In this document: positions 16,523 to 27,687 of the stretch, in pieces
Position numbering within the stretch: position 1 is the first letter of the stretch
Layout: each line of letters opens with the position of its first letter
Source: Actinomycetes bacterium
GTDB lineage: Bacteria; Actinomycetota; Actinomycetes; Actinomycetales; Cellulomonadaceae
Assembly (NCBI GenBank): GCA_021778635.1
Contig: JAJYCD010000012.1
Coordinates: 1 to 55,110, forward strand
DNA length: 55,110 nucleotides
Direction of reading: 5' to 3'
Program-made: the position numbers and the translations under genes
Notes under the pieces: model-generated
What the model was told of the DNA's origin: nothing
Database searches by the model: none
The model's input: the letters and a program-made list of their open reading frames with translations, nothing else

Positions 16523-18308
16523 TCGTCTCGTCGCTCCGGTGGGGGCGGCCGGCGTGCAGCTGCAGGCCGCTGGTCACGAGCGGGAAGTGGCTGAACGCCT
16601 GTGGCGTGTTGCCGAGCTGGCGTCCCGCGACGGGGTCCCACTCCTCGCTGAGCAGCCCGACGTCGTTGCGGAGCTCGAGCAGCCGCTCGAACAGCTCGGT
16701 CGCCTCGCGCTGGCGACCCGCCAGGTGCAGCGCGTCGACCAGCCAGAACGAGCACGCGAGGAACAGACCCTCGCCTCCCGTCAGCCCGTCGTCCGACCCG
16801 GTGGTCTGGTACCGCCTGACGAGCCCGTCCTGGGTCAGGTCGCGCCGGATCGCGGCGATCGTGCCGCGGACGCGCGGGTCGGTCGCCGGCAGGAACCCGA
16901 CGCGCGGGATCAGGAGCAGGCTGGCGTCCAGCGCGGCCGAGCCGTAGGACTGCGTGAACGTGCGGCGGTCCGCGTCGTAGCCGTGCGCGATCACGTCCGC
17001 GTGGATGGTGTCCCGCAGGGCCTCCCAGCGCGCAGCCGGTCCGTGCAGGTGCGGGTGGGTCCGGACGGCGCGTGCCATCCGGTCGGCCGCGACCCAGGCC
17101 ATGACCTTCGAGTGGGTGAAGTGCCGACGCGCACCTCGCATCTCCCAGAGTCCGTTGTCGGGTTGCTCCCACGCGCCCTCGAGGTGCTCCATCAGCGCGA
17201 TCTGGACGTCCCACGCGTCCTCGCGCGTGCCCAGCCCCGCGTCACGAGCCAGGCACAGGCCGTCGAGGGTCTCGCCCCACACGTCGAGCTGGAGCTGGTC
17301 GGATGCGGCGTTGCCGGTGCGGACCGGACTCGAGCCCTCGTAGCCGGACAGCCACGGCAGCTCGGCCTCGGGGAGGCGACGCGTGCCGTCGAGCCCGTAC
17401 ATGATCTGCAGGTCCGCAGGATCACCGGCCACCGCGCGGAGCAACCACTCGCGCCAGGCGCGCGCCTCGGCGAGGTATCCCGCGGAGACCAGCGCCTGGA
17501 GCGTGTACGTCGAGTCGCGCAGCCAGCAGTAGCGGTAGTCCCAGTTGCGCGGCCCGCCGATCTGCTCCGGGAGGGAGGTCGTGAGGGCCGCGACGATCCC
17601 ACCGGTCGGCTGGTACGTCAGTGCCTTGAGCGTCAGGAGCGATCGCATGATCGGCTCCCGGTACGGACCGGTGAGGGGGGTGCCGCCCTGCGACCACATG
17701 GTCCAGAAGTCCAGGGTCTCGCGCAGGGCGATCTCGGGGTCGACGACCGCCGGGGTCCTCTCGTGGCTGTGGTGCCAGGTGAGGACGAACGGGACCCGGT
17801 CCCCGGCGCGCACGGTGAACTCGGAGACCGTCGCCCAGTCCTGCCCGTGCGTCGGCACCGGGGTGCGGAGCCGGACCGCGTCGGGTCCGGCCACCGCGAC
17901 CATCTGGTCGGCGTGGTGGCGGACCCACGGCACGACGCGCCCGTAGTCGAACCGCAGCCTGAGCGACGAGCGGACGGCCACCGCACCGCTGACCCCTTCG
18001 ACGATGCGCACGACGTCGGGGGCATGGCCGCGCGGCGGCATGAAGTCGATGACCCGGATCGTGCCTTCCGGGGTGACCCACTCCGTCTCGAGCACGAGCG
18101 TGTCGTCGACGTAGCGGCGGCCCGTGCAGGTGCCGCCCGACTCCGGGGCGATCTGCCAGTGCCCGGCGTCGGGGGTGTCGAGCAGTGCGGCGAAGCACGC
18201 AGGGGAGTCGAAGCGTGGCAGGCAGAGCCAGTCGATCGAGCCGGTGGTCGCGACCAGCGCGCCGGTCTGCAGGTCTCCGAGCAGGGCGTAGTCCTCGATG
18301 CGAGCCAT
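16500..18308 (-). CDS. Glycoside hydrolase family 15 protein (glucoamylase/trehalase-like)
   Basis: This 602-aa protein has the GH15 layout. The N-terminal beta-sandwich begins IEDYALLGDLQTGALVATTGSIDWLCLPRFDSPACFAALLD. The (alpha/alpha)6 barrel contains GGPRNWDYRYCWLRDSTYTLQAL, the probable general acid Glu in LWEMRGARRHFTHSKVMAW, and the probable general base Glu in GGEGLFLACSFWLVDAL. There is no signal peptide, so it acts in the cytoplasm on glucans or trehalose. Related actinobacterial enzymes include trehalases, and the sequence alone does not decide between these. Confidence 0.92.
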   Translation of the reverse strand: MARIEDYALLGDLQTGALVATTGSIDWLCLPRFDSPACFAALLDTPDAGHWQIAPESGGTCTGRRYVDDTLVLETEWVTPEGTIRVIDFMPPRGHAPDVVRIVEGVSGAVAVRSSLRLRFDYGRVVPWVRHHADQMVAVAGPDAVRLRTPVPTHGQDWATVSEFTVRAGDRVPFVLTWHHSHERTPAVVDPEIALRETLDFWTMWSQGGTPLTGPYREPIMRSLLTLKALTYQPTGGIVAALTTSLPEQIGGPRNWDYRYCWLRDSTYTLQALVSAGYLAEARAWREWLLRAVAGDPADLQIMYGLDGTRRLPEAELPWLSGYEGSSPVRTGNAASDQLQLDVWGETLDGLCLARDAGLGTREDAWDVQIALMEHLEGAWEQPDNGLWEMRGARRHFTHSKVMAWVAADRMARAVRTHPHLHGPAARWEALRDTIHADVIAHGYDADRRTFTQSYGSAALDASLLLIPRVGFLPATDPRVRGTIAAIRRDLTQDGLVRRYQTTGSDDGLTGGEGLFLACSFWLVDALHLAGRQREATELFERLLELRNDVGLLSEEWDPVAGRQLGNTPQAFSHFPLVTSGLQLHAGRPHRSDETIRASRGA

Positions 18309-18516
18309 CCGCCGATCCTGTCAGTCCTCGCTGGACGTCGCCTGGGGTGGCACGACGCCCAGGCGACGGGGTTAGCGTGACCTCACCCGGACGCCGAGGA
18401 GCAGTCGAGGAGCACCGGTTCGCGAGCACGACCGAGAACCCGCCCGATCGACCGGCGTCCCGACCGGACCGGTCACCCGACCGGACCGGCATCCCGACCG
18501 ACCAGAGGAGATCCCC

Positions 18517-19284
18517 GTGCTGCTGACAGGCAAGACGATCGTGGTCACCGGCGGCAACAGCGGGATCGGCGAGGCGATCGTGCTCGCCGCCGCGGCCGAG
18601 GGTGCCAACGTCGTGATCGACTACGTGGCCCACCCGGAGGAGACGACGGCGCTGATCGCCCAGGTCGAGGCCGCGGGCGGGCACGCCGTCGGGGTGCGGG
18701 CGGACGTCTCGAAGGTCACGGACGTGCAGACGATGATCCGCACCGCGGTGGAGACCTACGGGCGGCTCGACGTGCTCGTCAACAATGCGGGCATCGAGAC
18801 GCGCACGTCGGTGCTCGAGACCACCGAGGACGACTTCGACACGGTCATGGCGGTGAACCTGAAGAGCGCGTTCTTCGGCACGCAGGCGGCCGCGCGCCAG
18901 TTCATCGCGCAGGGCGGCGGCGGGCTGATCCTCACCGTCTCGTCGGTGCACGAGGACTGGCCGATGCCGGGCAACACCCCGTACTGCGTGTCGAAGGGCG
19001 GGATCCGCATGCTCACGCGGACCGCCGGTGTCGAGCTGGGCCCGCACGGCATCCGCGTCGTCAACATCGCGCCGGGCGCCGTGGCCACCCCGATCAACGC
19101 GTCGACCGAGAGCGACCCGCTCAAGCTGAAGGCGCTCGACGGGGCGATCCCGCTCGGTCGGATCGCCCAGCCGGCGGAGATCGCGGACGTCGTGGTCTTC
19201 CTGGCGTCGGGCCGTGCGGCCTACATGACCGCGACCACCGTCGTGGTCGACGGCGGCATCATGCAGGGCAGCGTCGGGCTGTGA
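18517..19284 (+). CDS. SDR-family oxidoreductase (glucose 1-dehydrogenase-like)
   Basis: This 255-aa classical short-chain dehydrogenase has the cofactor motif TGGNSGIG near residue 11, NNAG near residue 90, catalytic Ser in VSSVHEDW, and Tyr/Lys in YCVSKGG. The C-terminal PGAVATPIN stretch and VVDGG end are also typical. The sequence resembles annotated glucose 1-dehydrogenases. Start GTG 18517 follows AGAGGAG at 18503-18509. TAGCGT at 18373-18378 is a possible -10 with no good -35. It is followed after 28 bases by the aquaporin gene and may be co-transcribed with it. Confidence 0.9.
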   Translation: MLLTGKTIVVTGGNSGIGEAIVLAAAAEGANVVIDYVAHPEETTALIAQVEAAGGHAVGVRADVSKVTDVQTMIRTAVETYGRLDVLVNNAGIETRTSVLETTEDDFDTVMAVNLKSAFFGTQAAARQFIAQGGGGLILTVSSVHEDWPMPGNTPYCVSKGGIRMLTRTAGVELGPHGIRVVNIAPGAVATPINASTESDPLKLKALDGAIPLGRIAQPAEIADVVVFLASGRAAYMTATTVVVDGGIMQGSVGL

Positions 19285-19312
19285 CGGTGCCGGGCGGCGA
19301 CGCGGTCGGGTC

Positions 19313-20164
19313 GTGAGCCCGCTGCCACGCCTCGTCGACCGGACGGCCCCGAGCGTCGCACGCAAGGCCCCCGAGAGCGGGCGGCACTGGGTTCCCTGGT
19401 CGTGCGAGCTCGCCGGGACGGCGATCCTGCTCGCCGGTGGCCTGTCGGCGGTGTTCCTCGACTTCGGGCCCGCGAGCCCGATCACCCCCGTGCTGCCGTC
19501 CGCCTCGGCCCGCCTGCTCCTGACGGGCCTGCTGTTCGCCGGGACCGGCAGCCTCGTCGCGGTCAGCCCGATCGGCCGGGTGAGTGGCGCCCACCTCAAC
19601 CCGGCGGTGACGCTCGCGTTCTGGCTACGCCGATCGGTGCACCCGCACGACCTCGTGGGCTACGTCGTCGCCCAGCTGCTCGGCGCGCTGCTCGCCACGG
19701 GCGGCCTTGCGCTCGCGTGGGGGACGACCGCGCGGTCGCTGCACCTCGGGGCGACTCAGCCCGGCCGCGGGTTGAGCGACCTGGGGGCCGTCGCGGTCGA
19801 GGCCGGGATGACGGCGGTGCTCGTCCTGACGATCCTGCTGATGACCTCGAGTGCGCGGACGGCCCGGTGGACCCCGCTCGCGAACTGGGTCGTGGTGGCG
19901 GCACTGGTGTGGCAGGGCGCGCCGTACACCGGCACGAGCCTCAACCCGGCGCGGAGCATCGCTCCCGCCCTGCTCGCCCCCGAGCTCGCGCATCTGTGGG
20001 TGTACCTCGTCGGGCCGCTCGCGGGCGCGGTCCTCGCGGTGGGCGTCCTCGAGGCGTTGCGGGTGACGAGGACGGTCACGGCCAAGCTGTTCCACGACCC
20101 GCGGTACGCGAGCACGCTCGCGACCGAGCTGCCGACGGCCGCATCGCGCGCGCGTGCCGCCTGA
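19313..20164 (+). CDS. MIP-family channel (aquaporin/glycerol facilitator)
   Basis: This 283-aa membrane protein carries both hallmark half-helix motifs: GAHLNPAVTLAFW (first NPA) and GTSLNPARSIAPALL (second NPA, followed by the selectivity Arg). Six hydrophobic helices are visible. The N-terminus before the first helix is about 30 residues longer than usual, so the GTG start at 19313 is tentative. It should conduct water or small neutral solutes. The stop codon lies inside the first arm of a strong hairpin. Confidence 0.9.
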   Translation: MSPLPRLVDRTAPSVARKAPESGRHWVPWSCELAGTAILLAGGLSAVFLDFGPASPITPVLPSASARLLLTGLLFAGTGSLVAVSPIGRVSGAHLNPAVTLAFWLRRSVHPHDLVGYVVAQLLGALLATGGLALAWGTTARSLHLGATQPGRGLSDLGAVAVEAGMTAVLVLTILLMTSSARTARWTPLANWVVVAALVWQGAPYTGTSLNPARSIAPALLAPELAHLWVYLVGPLAGAVLAVGVLEALRVTRTVTAKLFHDPRYASTLATELPTAASRARAA

Positions 20165-20197
20165 CCCGGGCCCGGACGGGCTCGGGTCAGGCGGCAC
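20154..20197 (+). terminator. Terminator hairpin overlapping the aquaporin stop
   Basis: A perfect 15-bp stem pairs 20154-20168 with 20183-20197 (GTGCCGCCTGACCCG and its complement). The loop is 14 bases and can pair further. The aquaporin TGA at 20162-20164 sits within the left arm. No U-run follows, as is common in high-GC actinobacteria. It also lies downstream of the convergent tatA gene. Confidence 0.8.
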
Positions 20198-20269
20198 GGG
20201 CCAGCACGCGCGAGGGCGCCGGTGGTGGGCGCCTGGTGCGGGCCGGCGCGCCGGCCCGCACGTCGAGCG

Positions 20270-20506
20270 TCAGACCTTGTCGGTGGGCGACGACTCGGCG
20301 GACGGCGCGGTGGGCGCCGTGGTCGGTGCGGCGGGGGCCGTGGAGGCCGTCGAGTCGTCGCGGAGCTCCTTGACCTCGTTCTTGAAGATCTTCATCGACT
20401 GCCCGACGCTCTTGGCCATGTCCGGCAGCCTCTTGGCGCCGAACAGCAGCACCAGCAGGATCAGCAGGATGAGCAGATGGATGGGCTCGAGACCGTTGCG
20501 GAACAT
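20270..20506 (-). CDS. tatA: Twin-arginine translocase subunit TatA
   Basis: This 78-aa protein has a short N-terminal helix (EPIHLLILLILLVLLFGAKRLPDMAKSVGQSMKIFKNEVKEL) with the conserved FGAKRLP turn and amphipathic helix of TatA. A Thr/Ala/Pro-rich acidic tail follows. TatA forms the pore of the Sec-independent export system for folded proteins. No tatB or tatC is adjacent, which is usual in actinobacteria. The galactoside-binding lipoprotein in this window has a twin-arginine signal and could be a client. Confidence 0.93.
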   Translation of the reverse strand: MFRNGLEPIHLLILLILLVLLFGAKRLPDMAKSVGQSMKIFKNEVKELRDDSTASTAPAAPTTAPTAPSAESSPTDKV

Positions 20507-20562
20507 GACGAACCTCCCTGGGGGTGATGACGTGAGACTAGCCGGTCACGATGGCGCGCCGG

Positions 20563-23469
<2,907 letters not shown>

Positions 23470-23482
23470 TCACCTCGACGGT

Positions 23483-23539
23483 GTGCTGGGGTGCGGGCAG
23501 GGTGCTGGGGTGCGGGCAGGGTGCTGGGATGCGGGCAGG
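23483..23539. repeat. 19-bp tandem repeat between GH36 and GH2 genes
   Basis: Three near-identical 19-bp units (consensus GTGCTGGGRTGCGGGCAGG) are followed by a partial fourth. They lie in the untranslated spacer just upstream of the GH2 ribosome-binding site, between the two galactosidase genes. Confidence 0.85.
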
Positions 23540-23557
23540 GTGCCGGTCGGGTCGGCG

Positions 23558-25696
23558 TCACGCCACGGCCGTCACCACCAGGACGAGTGCCTGCGCCGGT
23601 GCGAGCACCGGCATCGACAACCCGGACGACATGAGGACGGCGCCGGTCGTCTCGAGCCCGGAGGCGCGCGCGGTCGCCATCCACCCGGGTTCGGCACGCT
23701 CGATGGTCTGGGGCGCCGGGATCCCGGCCGGCAGGGTCACCCGGTAGCGACGATCCGGGTCGAGGCCCACGAGCTGGCGCAGTCCCGGCCGGGCCGAGCC
23801 CCCGCTCACGAGCTGGACGAACGCGAACACGCCGGCGCTCGCATCGGCGGCGACGACGCCGTGGAGCCGTTCGCCGGGTTCGTCCGAGTCCGCGCGGACC
23901 ACGTCGCCGGAGTGCAGGAGGGGCCGGAGCTCCTTGTACAGAGCGATCCAGCCACGCAGCTCGTCGAGCTCGGCGGGCCGGCACGTCGTGATGTCCCACT
24001 CGAGACCCGCATGGCCGAACAGGGCCGTCGCGCACCGCATCCCGAGGTCGACATGCCGGTGGGTCGTGTGGGCCACGGGTGGGCCGACGTGCGCGCCGAC
24101 GAGCTCGGGCGGCAGCAGGAGCGTGGTCCAGAGCTGGATGTCGGTCCGCTCGACGGCGTCGTTGCAGTCGGAGGTCCAGACCCGGTGGGTCCGGTCGAGG
24201 ATGCCGAGGTCGACCCGCGCGCCGCCGCTCGCGCAGCTCTCGATCTCCAGCGCAGGGTGACGGGCGAGCAGCGCGTCGAGCAGCGCGTACACCGCCGTCG
24301 TCTGGCGGTGCACGGCAGGGTGACCGTCGCTGACGGCCTCGAGCAGGTCCCGGTTGTGGTCCCACTTGAGGAAGTCGATGGCGTTCTCGGAGACGATCGC
24401 GTCGAGGCGTCCGAGGATGTGGGCCCATGCGGCCGGGTTCGTGAGGTCGAGCACGTGCTGGCGCCGCCACGGCCGACCGTCCGCGGGACCGAGCACCCAG
24501 TCGGGGTGCGCGCGCACCAGGTCCGAGTCGAGGTTCACCATCTCCGGCTCGACCCACAACCCCGCCTGCATGCCGAGCTCGTGCACGCGGTCGACCAGCG
24601 GGAGGAGGCCGTCGGGCCACACCTCGGTGCTGACGACCCAGTCGCCGAGCCCCCGCGTGTCGTCCCGGCGCCCACCGAACCAGCCGTCGTCGAGGACGAA
24701 CCGCTCGACCCCGATCGAGGCAGCCGTCTCCGCGAGCTCGAGGAGGCGTCCCAGGTCGTGGTCGAAGTACACCGCCTCCCAGGTGTTGAGGACGACGGGC
24801 CGCGGCGACGACGGGTGCTGGGTGCGCGCCCGCAGGCGCCGGTGCAGACGGGCGGAGATGCCGTCCAGCCCGTCGGTCGAGTGGACGAACAGCACGAGCG
24901 GGGAGGTGTGCTCCTCTCCCGGCGCGAGCCGGACCTCGGCGGGACCGAGCAGCTCCCCGCCGCCGAGCACGCTGCCGTGCGGACCTGCCCCGCCGGGGAG
25001 CCGCTCGACGAGGTGGCTGTGGTTGCCGCTCCAGGCGACGTGCGTGCTCCACACCTCGCCCCGTCGGAAGCCGAACCCGGTGGTGCCTGCACTCATCAGG
25101 AGGGTCGCGTCGTGGCCGGTGCGGCCCCGCCTGCTCGCCCGGAGGTGCGTGCCGTGCTGCACGTCGAACCGCTGCGGTGCGCGCTCGCGGGTCCAGCGAC
25201 CGGTCAGGTCGAGACCCTGGGCCGCTCGGTCCGGGATCGGGAGCAGGTGCTGCAGCGACACGACGTCAAGCACGTCGGTCCCGAGGTTCCGGACGCTCAC
25301 CTGCTCGGTGAGCACGCCGTGGACGTCGAGATCCAGCGCGACGACGACCGCCACGCCGGCGTCGTCGTCCGTGGCTCGGACCGTGACGGTGTTCCCGGTC
25401 GCGGTGACCGGCTCCGCGAGCCGGAGTCGAAGCGGCCGGCTCGCGCCGCCGCGCGCGACCTCGAGCCCGGGGGTCCCGGCCCAGCCGTCCGACTCCGACG
25501 GCAGCAACGTCAGCGGGATCGGGGCGTCGAGGGTGCTGTGCGGGACCGGCGCCACGGTCGTGAGCCCGAGCGAGCCGGCGTCCGCGCCGAGGTCGCGGCC
25601 CCAGTGCAGGACGCGTGGGAGGAGTGGTCCGGAGACGTCGAGCACGACGTCCACGCCGGCGGCGCGGAGGCTCACGAGGTCAAGGTCGGCCGTCAC
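23558..25696 (-). CDS. Alpha-galactosidase, glycoside hydrolase family 36
   Basis: This 712-aa protein has GH36 features: an N-terminal beta-supersandwich, RFVLDDGWFGGRRDDTRGLGDW, nucleophile Asp in FLKWDHNRDL, and acid/base Asp in VWTSDCNDAVERTDIQ. It ends in a C-terminal beta domain. It should release alpha-galactose from melibiose- or raffinose-type sugars inside the cell, since no signal peptide is seen. Start GTG 25696 follows AGGAGG. It is preceded by a hairpin that includes the stop of the upstream permease gene, which may lower its expression relative to the importer. Confidence 0.93.
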   Translation of the reverse strand: MTADLDLVSLRAAGVDVVLDVSGPLLPRVLHWGRDLGADAGSLGLTTVAPVPHSTLDAPIPLTLLPSESDGWAGTPGLEVARGGASRPLRLRLAEPVTATGNTVTVRATDDDAGVAVVVALDLDVHGVLTEQVSVRNLGTDVLDVVSLQHLLPIPDRAAQGLDLTGRWTRERAPQRFDVQHGTHLRASRRGRTGHDATLLMSAGTTGFGFRRGEVWSTHVAWSGNHSHLVERLPGGAGPHGSVLGGGELLGPAEVRLAPGEEHTSPLVLFVHSTDGLDGISARLHRRLRARTQHPSSPRPVVLNTWEAVYFDHDLGRLLELAETAASIGVERFVLDDGWFGGRRDDTRGLGDWVVSTEVWPDGLLPLVDRVHELGMQAGLWVEPEMVNLDSDLVRAHPDWVLGPADGRPWRRQHVLDLTNPAAWAHILGRLDAIVSENAIDFLKWDHNRDLLEAVSDGHPAVHRQTTAVYALLDALLARHPALEIESCASGGARVDLGILDRTHRVWTSDCNDAVERTDIQLWTTLLLPPELVGAHVGPPVAHTTHRHVDLGMRCATALFGHAGLEWDITTCRPAELDELRGWIALYKELRPLLHSGDVVRADSDEPGERLHGVVAADASAGVFAFVQLVSGGSARPGLRQLVGLDPDRRYRVTLPAGIPAPQTIERAEPGWMATARASGLETTGAVLMSSGLSMPVLAPAQALVLVVTAVA

Positions 25697-25751
25697 GGCA
25701 GAGGTCCTCCTGGAGTGCGAGATGGTCGCAGGTCGGCCGGGGTGACCGGTC

Positions 25752-25799
25752 GACCCTACGGGGGGTGGGCGACGGCGTGCGGGCGCCGTCCGTAGGGTC
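25752..25799 (-). terminator. Intra-operon hairpin between permease and GH36 genes
   Basis: GACCCTACG (25752-25760) pairs with CGTAGGGTC (25791-25799), and an inner stem pairs GACGGCG (25771-25777) with CGCCGTC (25784-25790); a 10-base bulge lies on one side. The permease stop codon at 25798-25800 overlaps the stem. It could attenuate transcription or stabilise the upstream mRNA. Confidence 0.6.
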
Positions 25800-26712
25800 A
25801 GCCCTTCGTCGACCCCATGGTCAGCCCGGAGACGAACTGCTTCTGCAGGAGGAAGAACACGATCAGCGTGGGGAGCGCGACGATGATCGACCCGGCCGAG
25901 AGCAGGTTGAAGTCGGTGAAGAACTGCCCCTGGAGGTTGTTCAGAGAGCTCGTGATCGGGAACTTGTCACCGCTCTGGAGAAGCACCGTCGCCCAGAAGA
26001 ACTCGTTGTAGATCCAGGTGACCTCGAGGGTGGCGAGAGCGGCCAGCGGTGGCCGGCACAGGGGGAGCGTGAGCTGCCACCACTGCCGGAACACGCTGGC
26101 ACCGTCGACGTCCGCGGCCTCGTAGAGCTCCATCGGGATCGTCTTCATGTAGTTGCTCAGGACGAACGCGCAGAAGCCTGTCTGGAACGCGGTGTTGATC
26201 GCGACCAGTCCCCACAGGCTGTTGAGGAGGGTGCCCGAGTCATTGACCCACAGCGGCACGGGAATGGCGCGGAACATCCGGTAGATCGGGATCAGCAGCG
26301 CCTGCGGTGGAAGCAGGTTCGCCGCGGTGAACATCCCGAGCAGCGCGAGGTTGAACTTGTACGAGAACCGCGAGACGACGAACGCGACCATCGACGAGAG
26401 CAGGAGCGTGAGGAACACCGCCGGCACGGTGATGACCGCGGAGTTCAGGAAGTGCCGGGTGAAGTCCCCCTGCTTCCAGGCGTTCGTGAAGTTCGACACG
26501 GTGAACCCGCCGAACGACGCATAGCCGTGGATGGCGGTGTAGCTGTAGTTGCGGAAGCTGTTGTAGAGCGCCCACAGGAGCGGGAACAGCCAGGTCGCCG
26601 ACACCACGATGAGGAAGACGTGCAGGAGCCTCCGGGCGGGCGTCGTCCGCTTCTTCCGCACGACGGGTGACGGGTCCACGGCCCTGGACGTGTCGAGAGC
26701 GAGGGTGCTCAT
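25798..26712 (-). CDS. ABC sugar importer permease (MalG-type)
   Basis: This 304-aa protein has a cytoplasmic basic N-terminus and six predicted helices. The EAA loop that contacts the ATPase is readable as ELYEAADVDGASVFRQWWQLTLPLCRPPLAAL. It forms the inner-membrane channel with the neighbouring MalF-type permease. Its ATG overlaps the stop of that gene (ATGA). No ATPase gene is present in the locus. Confidence 0.93.
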   Translation of the reverse strand: MSTLALDTSRAVDPSPVVRKKRTTPARRLLHVFLIVVSATWLFPLLWALYNSFRNYSYTAIHGYASFGGFTVSNFTNAWKQGDFTRHFLNSAVITVPAVFLTLLLSSMVAFVVSRFSYKFNLALLGMFTAANLLPPQALLIPIYRMFRAIPVPLWVNDSGTLLNSLWGLVAINTAFQTGFCAFVLSNYMKTIPMELYEAADVDGASVFRQWWQLTLPLCRPPLAALATLEVTWIYNEFFWATVLLQSGDKFPITSSLNNLQGQFFTDFNLLSAGSIIVALPTLIVFFLLQKQFVSGLTMGSTKG

Positions 26713-27671
26713 CGGTCCCCCTTCATGACGACGCGCAGATAGATGACGATGAAGCCCGAGCTGATCAGCAGCATCACGGTCGCGAGCGCCGAGCCGAACC
26801 CGATCCGGCTCGCCTCACCGACGACGTTCTGCGTCACGAGGGTCGCGATCAGCTCGAGGCCGTTGCGCCCGCGGTTGATGATCCAGACGAGGTCGAAGGC
26901 CCGGAGCGACTCGATGAACGTCACCACGAGGATGATGATGTTGATGGGCCGCATGACCGGGAAGATGACCCGGAAGAACGCCTTCGACTCGGAGCAGCCG
27001 TCGATCGCGGCGGCCTCGCGGAGCGAGTGGTCCACGGCCTTCAGGCCCGCCAGGTACAGCAGCATGATGTAGCCGACCTGCCGCCAGGACGTCGCCACGA
27101 GGGCGGCCCACAGGTTGTACCGCTGGTCTCCGAACCAGTCGATGTTGCTGCCGGTGACGGCGTTGAGCAGGCCGTTCTGCTGCGAGAAGATCAGCTGCCA
27201 GATGAAGCCGATCAGCGCGAGCGAGAGGACCACCGGCATGTAGAGGGCCATCTGGTAGAAGCGCGACCCGCGGATCTCCTTGTCGAGCAGCACGGCCAGG
27301 AACATGCCGGCCGGCGTCGCGATGAAGAACATGACGAGCAGCCAGATGAGGTTGTGCGTCATGGCCGGCCAGAACGGCGGATAGTTCGCGGCGACGTTCC
27401 GGTAGTTGGTCAGGCCGATGAAGTCGCTCCCGGACAGGTTTCCGATCCCGTTCCACCGGGTGAACGAGAGCACCACGGACGAGATCGCCGGCAGCCAGAT
27501 CAGGCCGATCACGACGATGCTCGGAATCGCGACCATCAGCGTGATCGTGAGTCGATCCGCTCGGCTGCGCCTCCGCCTGCGCCCCCCGCGCCGTGCGGGC
27601 AGTGGTCTGCCCGCACGACGCGGCTCGGCAGGGGAGGACGGGGTCTCTACGGGCACGGAGGACATGCTCAC
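26709..27671 (-). CDS. ABC sugar importer permease (MalF-type)
   Basis: This 320-aa protein has an Arg-rich cytoplasmic N-terminus followed by six helices. The EAA loop is present as HSLREAAAIDGCSESKAFFRVIFPVMRPINI. It pairs with the MalG-type permease and receives sugar from the upstream binding lipoprotein. GTG 27671 is the longest start; ATG 27665, two codons in, is equally possible. Only 16 bases separate it from the binding-protein gene. Confidence 0.93.
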   Translation of the reverse strand: MSMSSVPVETPSSPAEPRRAGRPLPARRGGRRRRRSRADRLTITLMVAIPSIVVIGLIWLPAISSVVLSFTRWNGIGNLSGSDFIGLTNYRNVAANYPPFWPAMTHNLIWLLVMFFIATPAGMFLAVLLDKEIRGSRFYQMALYMPVVLSLALIGFIWQLIFSQQNGLLNAVTGSNIDWFGDQRYNLWAALVATSWRQVGYIMLLYLAGLKAVDHSLREAAAIDGCSESKAFFRVIFPVMRPINIIILVVTFIESLRAFDLVWIINRGRNGLELIATLVTQNVVGEASRIGFGSALATVMLLISSGFIVIYLRVVMKGDR

Positions 27672-27687
27672 CCTCGTCTCTGCGGGG

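Noticed and set aside
18440..18505. Imperfect GACCGG-rich repeats before the SDR gene
   Set aside because: Units vary in length and sequence, so they look like simple-sequence bias rather than a defined array or operator.
23483..23539. CRISPR-like array
   Set aside because: Units are directly adjacent with no unique spacers, so it is a simple tandem repeat; the same holds for the other arrays.
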